Positions 32,093 through 43,878 of a stretch of 64,000 nucleotides of DNA are shown here, in pieces. Each line of letters starts with the position of its first letter. The stretch's first letter is position 1. Location of the stretch: positions 14,998,501 to 15,062,500 of the forward strand of contig CM057469.1 of the NCBI GenBank assembly GCA_030035585.1, read 5' to 3'. The notes beneath the pieces are model-generated. The model did no database searches. It worked only from the letters and a program-made list of their open reading frames with translations, and was not told where the DNA came from. The DNA is from Dugong dugon. Its lineage: Eukaryota > Chordata > Mammalia > Sirenia > Dugongidae. A program made the position numbers and the translations under genes.

Positions 32093-33934
32093 ATTCTTGG
32101 CACCAGCAGTGGTCCAAGAAAGCTAATGCTAAGATGGGACTTTGGAATTAGATCACCCACCATCTGGCTGTCAAGGAAGACCCTTATTCCTGGCAGTAGG
32201 TGGAATACAGATAGTCCCTAGCGTAAGGTGCCATTGAAGTCATTAAAACTGTCCCGGCTGGTGAGTTGGAATAGGATTCTGGGAGATGGAAAATGCACTA
32301 GAGAGTGTGATATATAGGTGTTGGCAAAATTTGGGGGAAATAATAGCTGTAAGGACAATGCAATTGGGTGGCTTTTGTTAAGGATAATTAACACTTGGAA
32401 AAAGTAGTGAAATGTTGAGAAAGATGAATCAGCCATTTAAAACTTAGTGTGAAAGCCAGAGGACCTCCTTGGGAGCATATAAAGAGACTGTCATCTCCTG
32501 CACCTGGAGGACAGGAAAAACTGAAGACCAGGCATAGGACTTAATCATGAGAGTAGCAAAGCTCCAAAGAGGTTAAATTCACAACCTAGGCTGGTCTGCT
32601 GTGCCAAGATTAGGGCCCTGGATAGGAAAGAATGTGACCCTGACACCTGGGATGGGAATATCTGAGTTGATGCAGCCCTAGATTACCCTGAACCCTCTGA
32701 ACCTCCAGAAGTGGCCCATCTCTCTCTACTAAGGGCCAGCATCCCTTCCCCCCTACCCCTTGTTTGAAGATAATGCAGAGGAATCTCCCCTGCCCTTTGG
32801 CCACTAGGCCATTGTTGTTGCTGTTGTTAGGTGCTGTCAACTCAGTTCTGACTCTTAGCAACCCCATGTACAAACAGAACGAAACACTGTCCAGTCCCAT
32901 GCCATCCTCACAATCCTTGTTATGCTTGAGCCCATTGTTGCAGCCACTGCATCAATCCATCTTGTCAAGGGTCTTCCTCTTTTTCACTCACCGTCTACTT
33001 TACCAAGCATGATGTCCTTCTCCAGGGACTGGTCCCTCCTGATAACATGTCCAAAGTACATGACATGAAGTCTCATCATCCTCACTTCCAAGGAGCACTA
33101 TGGCTGTATTTCTTCCAAGACAGACTTGTTTGCTCTTCTGGCAGTCCATGGTATAGTCAATATTCTTCCCCAACACCATAATTCAAAGATATCAATTCTT
33201 CTTTGATCTTCCTTATTCATTGCCCAGCTAGGCCAATAACTAGGGTAAAGCCACCACATAACCTGGCCAAAAACAAGCTGAGGGAAGAAAGGGCCTCTAC
33301 TCCGAAGAAGATATGGGACTTACCAACACGTACCAGAAGCTGCTGGGAAAGTACTCCTGGGACTATATACTGAAGGTGTGGGATCAAGGGAGACAAAACA
33401 TAAAACTGGAAGAGGAAAAGGAGCAGCCTCTGAGCAGCACTCTGGCAAAATCCCCAGAGACAGTGGGAACACACTGCTAGGATGGCTCCTAGAAGCGTGG
33501 ACAAGAAGATGACCCACACTAAGTGAGGTGGAAATGCCAGAATTGCCATGCAGATGGTAGAAGAAGGCTATCAAAGGCTCAGAGAAGGGAGCATGTTAGA
33601 ACCGTATGTAGATGGCTATGTTCCGTGGGAGGACCCAGAGGATACACCAAAGCAATAAGAAATGAACTGGTGGGATTAACAGGAGCACCAGTATCACTAA
33701 CAGTGCAAAGACCAGGGCTGAGGGTAGGAGACGCCATTACAAAACTAGGATCACTGGTAACAGCGGGGACAATGGGACCCCGAAACAACAGGGCCCAAAT
33801 GCAGCACTTAACCCTCAGAAGCCAGGTTGATGCAGTTATCATAATAAGCAGCAAGATTGGAATGGCAGCCAGGGAAGCCTGATCCTCAGAGAATTGGGGA
33901 GATAATGAATAGAACACAGCAAAAATAAGTGGAT
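32093..33934 (+). pseudogene. ERVL leader and gag-region remnant
   Basis: Follows the 5' LTR: a leader with the usual ERVL agatgggactttggaatta block at 32133-32151, then long degenerate sequence in the position of gag. An RTE fragment interrupts it at 32812-33227. Short open frames such as 33523-33882 (119 codons) survive, but I see no intact capsid or zinc-knuckle motif. Endogenous, old and non-functional. Confidence 0.55.
32812..33227 (-). mobile_element. RTE LINE 3' end, antisense, inside ERVL
   Basis: ttgttgttgctgttgttagg to caattcttctttgatcttcc. The 8-bp repeat ctaggcca flanks it (32804-32811 and 33228-33235), with ERV sequence resuming as ataactagg. Confidence 0.85.
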
Positions 33935-34440
33935 AAACATACACCAAAGTTCATTGCAGCACTGTCCACAATAGCCAAAAGATGGAAACAACCTAAATGT
34001 CCATCAACAGATGATGGATAAACAAAACGTGGTATATACACACAATGGGATATTACTCTGCCGTAAAGAGAAATGAAGTCCTGATCCCTGCTACAACATA
34101 GAGGAACCTTGAAAACATCATGCTAAGTGAAATGAGTCAGACACAAAAGGACAAAGATTGTACGATCCCACTTATATGAACTATTTTGAATAGGCAAATG
34201 TATAGAGACCAAGTTCATTAGTGGTTACAAAAGATGGGAGGGAAGGGGGAAGGAAGAGTCATTGCTTAGGGGATACTGAGTTTCTGTTAATGGTGGTGGG
34301 AAAACTGAGAAATGAATAGAGTGATAGTCGCACAACATGATGAATGTAATCAATGCCATTGAACTGTACATGTAAAAAAAGGTTGGATTGGCAAATGTTT
34401 TGTTATATATATTTTTATCACAATAAAAATTAAAACCAAA
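33935..34440 (+). mobile_element. L1 3' end, sense, inside ERVL
   Basis: aatagccaaaagatggaaac, ggtatatacacacaatggga and gaatgtaatcaatgccattg are the sense L1 ORF2 end and 3' UTR. It ends in an A-rich tail at about 34425-34440. Confidence 0.85.
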
Positions 34441-35293
34441 TTAACGGGCAAAAGAATTCTGCTCTGTGCAATAAAAAGAAGTCAAGAATAGATGATTAGA
34501 AAGTCACAATCCCTCATTCAGTATCCAGACCTGAATCAGTTTTCAGACCCAGAACCCATGAATTGAGAGAGAAGCCAGGCCCGCATAGAAAGTGCCTACA
34601 ACACATTGAAGATGTCCAAAACGAACATTTCCTGAGTCCTTCTCTAAAAGGAACTGTGGCCATTTATTTGGGTAGCTATACAGTGGGGAAAAGGGAATAC
34701 CCTTTCAAGGAATATTGGACATGGGATCCCAGTGAGACGCAGAGACCTGAAGCATCATCATGAGACCTCTGTTAGAGTGGGTGCATATGGGGGCTAATTA
34801 GCATATGCAGACTGGACCAGATTTGGCCCACCGTGGGCCCATAAGGTCCACGGACTTACTAGGTGGTCATTTCCCTAGTTCCAGAATGTATAATCAGGAT
34901 GAACATAGTTTGGTTTTTTAGCCTGTTGTAGGGGAGAAGGCCAAGTGGAAGCCTCTGAAGCTGCCTTTCCTGCACCACTCCTCCTCTCTTAAGCCAAGAT
35001 AGTAGTAAAAAACAACGGTGCATCCTAGGGGGGAAGACAGTAATTTGTACAAAGAAATTACAGTAGTAATTCAGAAAGACCTAAGGGATGCAGAGTTGGT
35101 GGTCCCCCTCATATTTCCATTTAACTGCCAATCTGCACCCTGCAAAAGCCTGACAGATCCTGGAAGATAACAGTGGATTTTATACTCAGTCAAGTAGTAG
35201 CCCCACCTGCAGCTGCTGTTCCAGATGCGATATCTTTGCTAGAGCAAATTAACATAGCCTCAGATCCGTAATATGTGGCCACTAAGCCAACGA

Positions 35294-35463
35294 AGGAAAC
35301 CCTGGTGGCGTAGTGGTTAAGATCTACGGCTGCCAACTGAAAGGTTGGCAGTTTGTATCCACCAGGTACTCCTTGAAACGCTATGGGGCAGTTCTACTCT
35401 GTCCTATGGGGTTGCTATGAGTCAGAATCGACTTGACAGCAATGGGTTTGGTTTGGTTTGGTT
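35294..35463 (+). mobile_element. AfroSINE in ERVL pol
   Basis: aaccctggtggcgtagtgg to gaatcgacttgacagcaatgg, then a ggtttggtttggttt tail. The flanks taagccaacga (35283-35293) and taagctaatga (35464-35474) form an 11-bp duplication with two mismatches. Confidence 0.9.
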
Positions 35464-36164
35464 TAAGCTAATGAATGTGTTCTTTTCCACCTCTGTCAAA
35501 AAGAGGATCAGAAACAGTTGTTCACTTGGAACAGACAATGTAAACACTTAGAGTTTTGCCCCAAGGCTGTGTTACCTGCTCTTGGTATAATATAATCACC
35601 AGAGGCTTGGACTGGCTGGATACTGGTGACATGTTAATCAGACCAAATGAGGAAGAAATGGCTGGTATATCGAAGGCCTCTGTGAGAACAAAAAACCCTC
35701 TGAAGATTCAGGGGTCTGCCATGTCAATAAAACTTTTAGGGCTCCAGTGGTCTGGGGCATGCCAAGACATCTCTCCAAGTACAGGATACATTATTGAATC
35801 TTGCACTTCCCACAACTAAGAAGGTAGCACAACACCTGGTAGGCCTCTCTGATTTCTGGAAGCACAATAGTCCAAGCCTGGGAATATTGCTTCAACCCAT
35901 ATACCAGGTGACATGAAAGTCAAATTTAAGTGGGGCCCATAGCAGGAAAGGGCTTTCCAGCATGTCCACACTGCAGTGCAAGCGGCTCTACTGCTTGGGC
36001 CGTATGATCCGGCAGCCCCTCCGTTATTAAAGGTATCAGTGGCGGGAGAAGACATATGTAGAATTTATGACAAGTCCAAGAGGGAGAATCACAAGGCAGA
36101 TCCCCAGGGTTCTGGAGCAAGGCCATGCTATCTGCAGTGGAGAATTAAATATCTTTCTAGAACC

Positions 36165-36290
36165 AGGTCTTGGCATGCTATTAGGCCCTAGTAGAGTCAG
36201 AGCACCTGACTGTGAAACATCAAGTGACCAGGCAGTTAAAAGTACTCATCATGAGCTGGATTCTGTCAGAGCCACCAAGTTGCGAGGTCA
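36165..36290 (+). repeat. Local duplication inside ERVL, copy 1
   Basis: About 120 bp starting near tggcatgctattaggcccta and ending near caagttgcgaggtc. It reappears at 37101-37222 at roughly 90% identity by eye. The flanks of the two copies are unrelated. Confidence 0.8.
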
Positions 36291-37100
36291 GTGGGCACAT
36301 TAGCAATCCATCATAAGATAGAAATGATGGTACATCCAGGATCAACCACGAGCAAGGCTGAAGAGCACCAGCAACCTGCACAGGTTGGTTATCCCTACAC
36401 CCATGCCAGCCATCACTGCTGCACTAGCACCTCTCCCTGAGATCACACTGTGGCTGCATGTGGGTCCCTTACAACAAGTTGCCAGAAGAGAAAAAAACCT
36501 GAGTGTGGTTCACAGGTAGGTTGGCTCAAAATGTGAGTTCAGGCTAAAAATGGATGGTAGCTACACTACAGTGTCCTTCAGGGGTGACCTCTAAAGACAG
36601 TGGTAAGCAGAAACTCTTCACAGGCAAAACTTCAGGCAGTACACCTAGTCATCTAGTTTGTGTGAAAAAAGAAGTGGCTTAGTTTAGAATAAATAAGGAC
36701 ACATAAATAGTGGTGAACAGCTTGGCCAGGCGTTTGGAGGAGAAAGAGCTGTAGATTGGGACAAAGAGGTCTGTGGTAGAGGTACTTGGATGGATGGATG
36801 GGAGTGGACAAACAGTATAAAGATCTTTGATCAGCAAGTTAACACCTACCAGATAGCACACACCCCAGAAGAATATTATACAAGCAGGTAGACAAAAATG
36901 ACTTGTCCGGTTGAATTCCACCAGCCTCTGTTACTGGCCACCCCAGCATTGGCATAATGGGTGCATGAGCAAAGTACCATGGTGGCAGAGATGGAGGCTA
37001 TGCCTGGGCCCAACATCATCGGTTTCCTTTCACCAAGGCTGACCTGGCTACTATTGCTGCATGTCCAACTGGCCACAATAGAGACCAACACTGAACCTAG

Positions 37101-37222
37101 TCCTGACATGCTATTAGGCCCTAGTAGAGACAGAGCACCTGACCGTGGAACATAAAGTGACCAGGCAGCTAAAAGTGCTCATTATGAGCTGGATTCTTTC
37201 AGAGCCACCAAGTTATAAGGTC
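37101..37222 (+). repeat. Local duplication inside ERVL, copy 2
   Basis: Second copy, ending near caagttataaggtc, lying where the pol sequence should read through integrase. Less diverged from copy 1 than the two LTRs are from each other. Confidence 0.8.
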
Positions 37223-38290
37223 TTTGCCATCACCTTGAGGAGACCAACCAACCACCTTGCAAGGAGTGGCAATTAACTTTTACAGAAATAGACAAACATT
37301 CTGAGGATGGTTTTGCCTTTCCTCACTGAAGGGCTTCAACTAGCACCACTATCTAAGGGTTCACAATGTGTTTGATCCACCAGCACAGGATCCCACATAG
37401 ATAGTAGACCAAGAAGAGCCCCACTTGACAACAAAGGAGGTGCAAGAGTGTGCCCCTGACCATAATATCGGATATAATACCTCCCAGTCTGAGAGAATGA
37501 TGGAACAGCCTGCTGAAATGTCAACATGGAGGTGATGTTTTGCTAGGATGAGTCACAAAGTACACTCTAAATTAATGAACTTTTAAAATATGGGGATCGA
37601 GGGGTGGAAGAAGGAATGGATCTACTTCCCATTACTCTCAATGACCTGCTTAGGGATCTGTGCTTCCCGGCTCTACCCAGAGGTTTAAAGGTCCTGGTGA
37701 TAAAAGGAGAAATACTTCCATGGGTGACACAGAAAAATCTCACTGAACTAAGTTATGGCTACCACTTGGGCACTTTAGGCTATTTATGACAAGGGACCAG
37801 AAGCAAGAAGATTCACCATCTTGGCGGGGGTAATCGACCCTGATCATCAAGAGAACGTAGGACTGCTGTTATGCATTGGAGGCAGGCAAAAATATGCTTG
37901 GCATGCAAGTGATGCATTTTGGTGACTCTTGGTACACTCTTACCCAATTTTGACAGTTAATAGATGAGTAAAGAGGCTATGGCCTGCAGAGGGCATAATG
38001 ATCAGGGAACAGACCCCTCAGGGATGAAGATCTGGGTCACCCCAATGGGTAAGCTACCTAGACCAGCAGAGGTGCTATTTGGGGCTGAGGGGAATCTAGA
38101 ATGGATAATAGAAGGGAGGGGAGAAAATAAATATTAATTGTAGCACCAAGACCAGCTGCAATGTCAAGGGCTGTAGCTCATCCCTTAACCTTTCTCTTCT
38201 AAGTTTCTCCTAGGAAAGAAGTCTACTGGAATCCTGAAGGAGCTGCTCCCCAAACTTATATGAAGAAGTAAAACCAAGTGGCACAAGGGG

Positions 38291-38717
38291 TGGACTGTAA
38301 TGGATGCTGTAACGCACCGCTCATGACTCCCCAGCAAGACTGATGGATTTATCAGCCCAACTGCTTGGAAGTGCTTCAGTAAACATCCCTCAGCTGTCAG
38401 CCCCCTTCAGGAATTGCCTCAGCCTACTCCAGAGTGATATCCCTTTCCTAGGGCTGCCCTCATCCAGTGACTGGTCAAATCAGGAGTATAATGGCCTGGT
38501 CCCCTCATGCTAACTCAGGACAATTCTGAAGGGCCTCCCAGCTTCAGAGTTCCTCATGAGGTTGGCTGACAAATTTGTTGAGGTTGCTTTCACAGTCCAA
38601 TTATGCTTTCTTCTCTTACTTTCCATGGGAGTTGACCACAAGAGCACTCTCTAATAAACTTCCTGCTTGCCAATCTCCATCTCAGAAACTGCCTCCCAGG
38701 GAACCCAACCTGTGACG
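38291..38717 (+). repeat. 3' LTR of the ERVL provirus
   Basis: tggactgtaatggatgctg to gggaacccaacctgtgacg. It carries the polyadenylation-like block ctctctaataaacttcctgc. L2 sequence resumes immediately after it, which fixes the insertion site. Confidence 0.75.
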
Positions 38718-40205
38718 GTGATATCTGAGCAAAGATTTGAAGGAAGTAAAAAGGAAGATCATTCTAGGCAAAAGGGCAGCTAGTCCAAAATCCCTAAGGC
38801 AGGAAAGTGACTGTGTCGTCAAGAAACAATAAAAAGCCGGAGTGGCCGTAGTGGGGTGAGTGAATGGGAGAGTAATGGAAGATGAGATCAGAGCAATCAT
38901 GGGGAACCAGACCACGTCGGGCACTGAAGGCCATAATTGGGATTTGGCTTTTTACTCCGAGTGGGCACAACTGCAGGGTTTTGATAAGAGAAGTGGCATA
39001 ATCTAACTTAAAATTTAAAAGAATCATTCTGGTTGCTGTCTTGAGACAAGAGTGTGGGGAAGTAAGGGTGGTCACAGGGAGACTAGTTAGGAGGCTATTT
39101 CAGTGATCCGGGTGAGATGGGATAGAAGCTCAGACCAGGGTAGTAGTGGGAAAGGTGGTAAAAACTGGTCTGATGCCAGATGGATTCTGAAGGTAGAGCC
39201 AACAGGTTGCCTGAGAGATTAGATGTAGCGCATGACAGAAAGAAAAGAGTCAAGGGTAACTCTAAGGGGTTTTTGTACTAAACAAACTGAAGAATAGAAT
39301 GGAGATGGGAATGCTATGGGCAGAGTAGATGGGGCAGTCATGGAAAAGAAATAGTTTAGTTTTGGTTGTTAAATTTGAGATGTCCATGGTTGGTTTTTGT
39401 TCGTTGCTCTCCAGTCGATTTTATTAGACATCCAAATAAAGCTGTTGATTAGGCAGTTGGATGTACAAGTCTAGATTTCAGGGAGAGGTCTGGACTGGAG
39501 ATGTAAATTAGAATCATTTGCATTATAGATGTAATTTTAAGTCCTGAGACTGAACGAGATCACCAAGGGTGGGTGTTAGATGCAGAAGAAAAGATCAAGG
39601 ACTGAGTCCTGGGTGCTCTACTCTTAACCAGCAAACTCTTTGCCATGGAGTCGATTCCGACTCATAGTGACCCTACAGGAGAGAGTAGAACTGCTCCACA
39701 GGGTTTCCAAGGCTGTAAGTCTTTACGAAGCTGATTGCCACGTCCTTCTCCTGCAGAGTGGTTGGTGGGTTCAAACCAATGACCTTCTGGTTTGCAGCTG
39801 AGCACTTAACCACCATACCACTAGGACTCCTTCTCCATCCTTAGGAGGCCAAGGAAAAGGGCCGAAGCTGCAAAGGAGAGGGAGGAGTGACCAGTGAGGT
39901 GGGAAGACAACCAAGAAAGCATAGGGTCCTGGAAGCCGAGAGAAGAAAGTACGCCAAAAAGGAAGGACGTTCCAACTGTGTCAACCTTGTGCTCAAAGGC
40001 CAAGTATGACAAGTGCAAAGGATTGTCCACTGAATTCAGTCAATGTTGGTGACCTTGACAACATCAGTTTCACTGCAATGGTGGGGACAGAAGCCTGGTT
40101 GGAGTGGGAAAAGAGTAACTGGAAGCTGTGTATATTGGTTGCTCTTTTGAGGAATTTTGTGGCAAAGAGGCACAGAGAAATGCTGGGTGGTGGCAGGGAA
40201 GATGG
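38718..40205 (-). mobile_element. L2 LINE, antisense, right part (3' UTR into ORF2)
   Basis: Continues the L2 from 31620: tctgagcaaagatttgaagg, gataagagaagtggcataat, gactagttaggaggctattt, gattaggcagttggatgtac, gaccttgacaacatcag. The antisense frame at 38794-39075 is a decayed L2 ORF2 C-terminal piece (LDYA, LKTLQLCPLGVKSQIPIMAF). Interrupted by an AfroSINE at 39627-39830. Confidence 0.75.
39627..39830 (-). mobile_element. AfroSINE, antisense, in L2
   Basis: ctctttgccatggagtcgat to taaccaccataccactagga, with the ggctgtaagtctttacgaag block of the longer form. Confidence 0.9.
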
Positions 40206-40224
40206 GTAGGAGAAAATATTATTG

Positions 40225-40345
40225 CTCCTGTCTACAGATGAGGAAACTGAGGCTTAAAAAGTTGAGTAACTTGGCCAAGTTCATTCAGCTGGTAAGTTGT
40301 GACTTAAGTGCAGAACTGCCTGAGTATAAGGGCTGGGCTCTCTCA
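40225..40345 (-). mobile_element. MIR fragment, antisense
   Basis: cagatgaggaaactgaggct ... gtaacttggccaagttcatt ... gcagaactgcctgag. Confidence 0.65.
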
Positions 40346-40384
40346 ACATATTTTTAACTAATCCCTATTGATGGAAACTTCGTT

Positions 40385-40905
40385 TCCAAAAAAAAATTTT
40401 TTTCCGTTATAAAGCTGATGAAAACTCTTGTAAATAAGCATTTGCATACATCTCTAATTATTTCTTAAGCTGAATTCCTAGAGGTAGAAATCCTGGGTCA
40501 AAAGGTATGTGTATAGCTTTGGACCCACATAGCTAACGCTCTACAGAAAGGTTGTGCCGTTTACACTTCTGCCAGCAATGAATGAGAATTCTACGAGAAT
40601 TCTGTTTCACTGCATCGTTGCCAACATTCTTATCTTTTTTTCTGCTCAATTATTATTGTCATTGGGTACCTTCAAGTCAATTTTGATTCGTAGTGAATCC
40701 ATGTGACAGAGTAGAACTGCCCAGTAGGGTTTTCTAGGCTGTAATCGTTACAGGAGCAGATCGCCGTATCTTTCTCCCACTGAGCCGCTTGGTGGGTTTG
40801 AACCACGAACATTTAGGTCAGCAGCAGAGTGCTTAACTGTTGCACCACCAGGGATCCTTCTACTCAATTATATAGGTGAAAATAACATCGTTTTTATTTT
40901 GCATA
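40385..40905 (-). mobile_element. Old L1M fragment, antisense, with AfroSINE
   Basis: gctgaattcctagaggtagaaatcctggg, aggttgtgccgtttacacttctgcc and gccaacattcttatc are reversed L1 ORF2 end blocks; an AfroSINE splits it. Confidence 0.65.
40654..40859 (-). mobile_element. AfroSINE, antisense, with target duplication
   Basis: attgggtaccttcaagtcaa to ttgcaccaccagggatcct. Flanked by ctgctcaattat (40642-40653) and ctactcaattat (40860-40871). Confidence 0.9.
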
Positions 40906-41584
40906 TGATCATTGCCAGTTACCTCTGACCATGTTATACAGTCTGCTTCCCAGCAACCCCTTTGCTTCTGCTGGTATTTATCGCTCTCAGATCTGATCAC
41001 CCTCACCTGACCCCTATCATCATAAATTCGTATCTCTTGCTAAAACATGTCTGGTTTAGAAGGTAAACTGCACACAGCTAGACAGAGTATTTAAAACAAT
41101 AATTTTAGGATAAGAAATTAGATCTTGGGTAATTTTTTTATCTGACAGACTGTGGAAGAGCTAAGATTTTAGGAAAAGGGTTTGGGAAAAGTTGGGGGCA
41201 AAAGGGGAGGATATGACAGCAAGACCCTATATGTGATTTGTATGAACTATGACCTAAGGAGAATGTCCAGTTCCAAAGAATCCCCCAGAGGGTGCATGCA
41301 AAGAAGGGAGGCCCTTTTGTAAAATATGCTTTGTGGGCCATGATCTTAAACTTAGCCACTGCCGGAGGCTTTCTGTTCTTCCTTTGCTCCTCATTCTAAC
41401 CTTGAGCCAGCGTCCAGGAAATCAGCTGATAAACTGACCTGGCATATTTGAAAGAAGTACAGGTATTTATTTACAGCAGTAATACATAGTTGTAGAAAGA
41501 TTAGAAAATAAAGACAGGTAGAAAGCAAAATAATTAAAGCAATGGAGATTTCTTCCACTGTCCTCTCATTTTGCTGATTTTGGT
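40906..41584. other. No gene recognised
   Basis: About 0.7 kb. 41480-41560 resembles the unnamed A-rich block at 12505-12560. ORFs at 41138-41359 and 41391-41603 are short and featureless. Confidence 0.4.
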
Positions 41585-41681
41585 TTCTAGATCTTTTCAT
41601 CAAAAACTTTATATTATAAATTTATATAATCTATTATTTTCAGTTAATAAATCTTGAACATCCTTCTAGCTTTCGGGTTGT
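41585..41681 (-). mobile_element. L1M-type fragment, antisense, left part
   Basis: tcttgaacatccttctagct is the reversed L1M-like block; the right part resumes at 42556 after a nested SINE. Confidence 0.5.
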
Positions 41682-42555
41682 TGTTGTTAGCTGCTGTGCA
41701 ATCGACCCCCGCTCATGGTATCTCCTTACTCACAGGGATCCCATGCACAATGGGACAAAACACTGCCTGGTCTTGCAGCATTCCCGTGATCAGTTTCAGA
41801 TCAGACTGTTGGGATCCACAGGGTTTTCATCAGCTGATTTTCAGAAAGAGATTGCTTAGTCTGTCTTAATCTGGGAGCTCCACTGAAACCTGTTCAGCAT
41901 CTGGTGCTGCTCTAACAGAAATACCACGAATGGATGGTTTTAACAAAGAGAAGTTTATTCTTTCTCAGTCCAGTAGGCTACAAGTCCAAATTCAAGGCAT
42001 CAGCTCCAGGGGAAGGCTTTCTCCATCGGCTCTGGAGGAAGGTCCATGTCATCCGTCTTCTCTTGGTCTGGGAGCTTCTCAGCACAGGAACCTCAGGTCC
42101 AAAGGACACGCTCTGCTCCCAGCACTGCTTTCTTGGAGGTATGAGGTTCCCATGTGCCTCTGCTCACTTCTCTCTTTTATATCTCAAAAGAGATTGGATT
42201 AAGACAGTATCTAATCCTGTAAACCTAATCAGTGTAACCTCATCACAGTGATAGAATTTACAACACATACGGAGATCACATATAACCTCATCATAGCGAT
42301 AGGGTTTATAACACATGAGGAAATCACATCAGATTACACAGTCATACAATACTGGGAATTATGACCCAGCCAAGTTGACAGATACTTTTGGGGGACACAA
42401 TTCAATCCATGACAGCATCATAGCAACACACAAACTTTCACCGACAGACAGGTGGTGACTGTGCATGAGGTGCATTGGCCGGGAATCAAACCCGGGTCGC
42501 CTGCATGGAAGGCAAAAGTTCTATCACCAAACCACCACTGCCCTAATGGTGAAAG
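41682..42555 (-). mobile_element. tRNA-Gly composite SINE, antisense, itself split by an LTR
   Basis: The left tail is gttgttagctgctgtgcaat; the right end carries the reversed tRNA-Gly-like head (ggccgggaatcaaacccggg ... tctatcaccaaaccaccac). Flanked by a 15-bp duplication with one mismatch, tagctttcgggttgt (41667-41681) and tagctttctggttgt (42556-42570). A MaLR LTR is inserted at 41902-42414. Confidence 0.85.
41902..42414 (-). mobile_element. MaLR-type solo LTR, antisense, with 5-bp duplication
   Basis: tggtgctgctctaacagaaa to cacaattcaatccatgaca. The 5-bp repeat gcatc at 41897-41901 and 42415-42419 is the size expected for this family. ORFs at 41930-42251 lie within it and are not genes. 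Confidence 0.85.
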
Positions 42556-42880
42556 TAGCTTTCTGGTTGTCATTAAATATCGATCTATATTGTCGTTTGT
42601 AATAAATTAATTTTCAGTAAATACCATTCTGTGGATAATTTTGATTAATTAATCCCTTATGTTTGGACTTTTGGGTTGTTTCTTAATTTTTTACTATGAC
42701 AAACAAGACTGTGATCAATAATACTATATATGTATATTTGTACACTTGCACACTATTCCTCTAGGATTAATTCTCAAAACAGTGGATAGTGGGTCAAAGA
42801 CCATGCACAGTTTTAAGGTTATTGAGATAGATTCTTAATCGTCCAAACATTTCTCAAATTACTTTATCTCCACAACAGAG
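42556..42880 (-). mobile_element. L1M-type fragment, antisense, right part
   Basis: ttgggttgtttcttaatttt, gactgtgatcaataatacta and taggattaattctcaaaaca are reversed L1M end blocks. Confidence 0.55.
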
Positions 42881-43299
42881 TTTTGGTTCCTAAATGAACT
42901 TTGGTTTTCACTCAAGAATCTGTAAGCAGGAAGTTCTCTTTCTAAGAATAATTAGTTCCTCAAGCAAGGATATTGCTTGAGAAAGACGAGAGATTGGTGG
43001 AGGGAGAACAGCTTGACATCTAGAAAGTAAAGAAGTAGGTTTGTACACAAGGGGGCTCAAGCTTCCAGAAGTTTCCACCTAGCTTGGCCTCTGGTTTATG
43101 GTGGTAGTGTGGTTCCTGGGCTCTTGTTCACACCCTGTCTACATTTGCACCCTGTTGGCTGACAGAAAAAATGATGCCATAAGAAGAAGAGCCAGATAAG
43201 AGATGGACATGTGACTGGCACACACAAGCGCTTTGTGTCCTCTCAAGACCAAAAACATCAACAACAGAAGAATCTGCTGCAGGAACAACAACAATCACC
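42881..43299. other. No gene recognised
   Basis: No named element or coding signal. Confidence 0.4.
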
Positions 43300-43680
43300 T
43301 TCACTTCACACCCTGGTCTCCTAACCCAACAAGCCCAAAACCAAGCTCATTATTTTCCCCCATGGGCCCTTGCTTCTATAACCACTACCTTCAATCAATG
43401 GTGCCACCATTACATAGCAGTATAAGCAAGAAACCTCATTTGTCACTACTGACTTGTGCTTCTCCTTCACCTCTCACATGTAAGGGGTCAGCTATTTGAT
43501 TCTGTTTTATCCTCAGAGTGTCTTTTCTGTTCACCCCCTCCTTTCCATCCTCACTGCCCTGCGTGAGGCCTCCGTTGTCTCTTGCCTGAGAGAATGTAGC
43601 AACCTCCCGAATATGTCTCTCTGTGAAGGTTTGAGAAACCTCTAATGGCTCCACCCTGTCTTCAGGGTAAGGTTCCCACC

Positions 43681-43878
43681 CCATTGCTGTCTAGTCAATT
43701 CTGACTTACCGTGACCCTGTAGGACAGAGTAAACCTGCCCCACAAGGTTTCCAAGGCTATAAATCTTTATGGAAGCAAACTACCACATCTTTCTCCCACA
43801 GAGTGGCTGGTAGGTTTGAACCTCCGACCTTATGGTTAGCAGCCGAATACTTAACCACTCTGACACCAAGGCTCCTTA
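43681..43878 (-). mobile_element. AfroSINE, antisense, in L2
   Basis: attgctgtctagtcaattct to taaccactctgacaccaagg. Confidence 0.9.

Larger units (their letters stand above)
34441..38290 (+). pseudogene. ERVL pol remnant (RT, RNase H and integrase regions), broken
   Basis: Ancient class III retroviral pol in the order RT, RNase H, integrase. An RT fingers region lies near 35140-35230 and is cut by an AfroSINE at 35294-35463. It resumes with a palm region at 35470-35700, where the YxDD catalytic box has decayed to DTGD just before RPNEEEMAG. An RNase H-like region precedes 36165. The integrase-side sequence near 36980-37320 carries an inserted about 120-bp copy of 36165-36290. Stops and frameshifts occur throughout and no env was recognised (ERVL elements typically lack it). 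The copy is endogenous and defective. Domain limits are approximate and were judged from short residual motifs. Confidence 0.65.

Noticed and set aside
31638-38717. A domesticated retroviral gene
   Set aside because: All pol and gag regions are interrupted by stops, frameshifts and three insertions; no long intact frame remains.
41930-42251. Two overlapping ORFs of 90 and 105 codons
   Set aside because: Entirely within a MaLR solo LTR.
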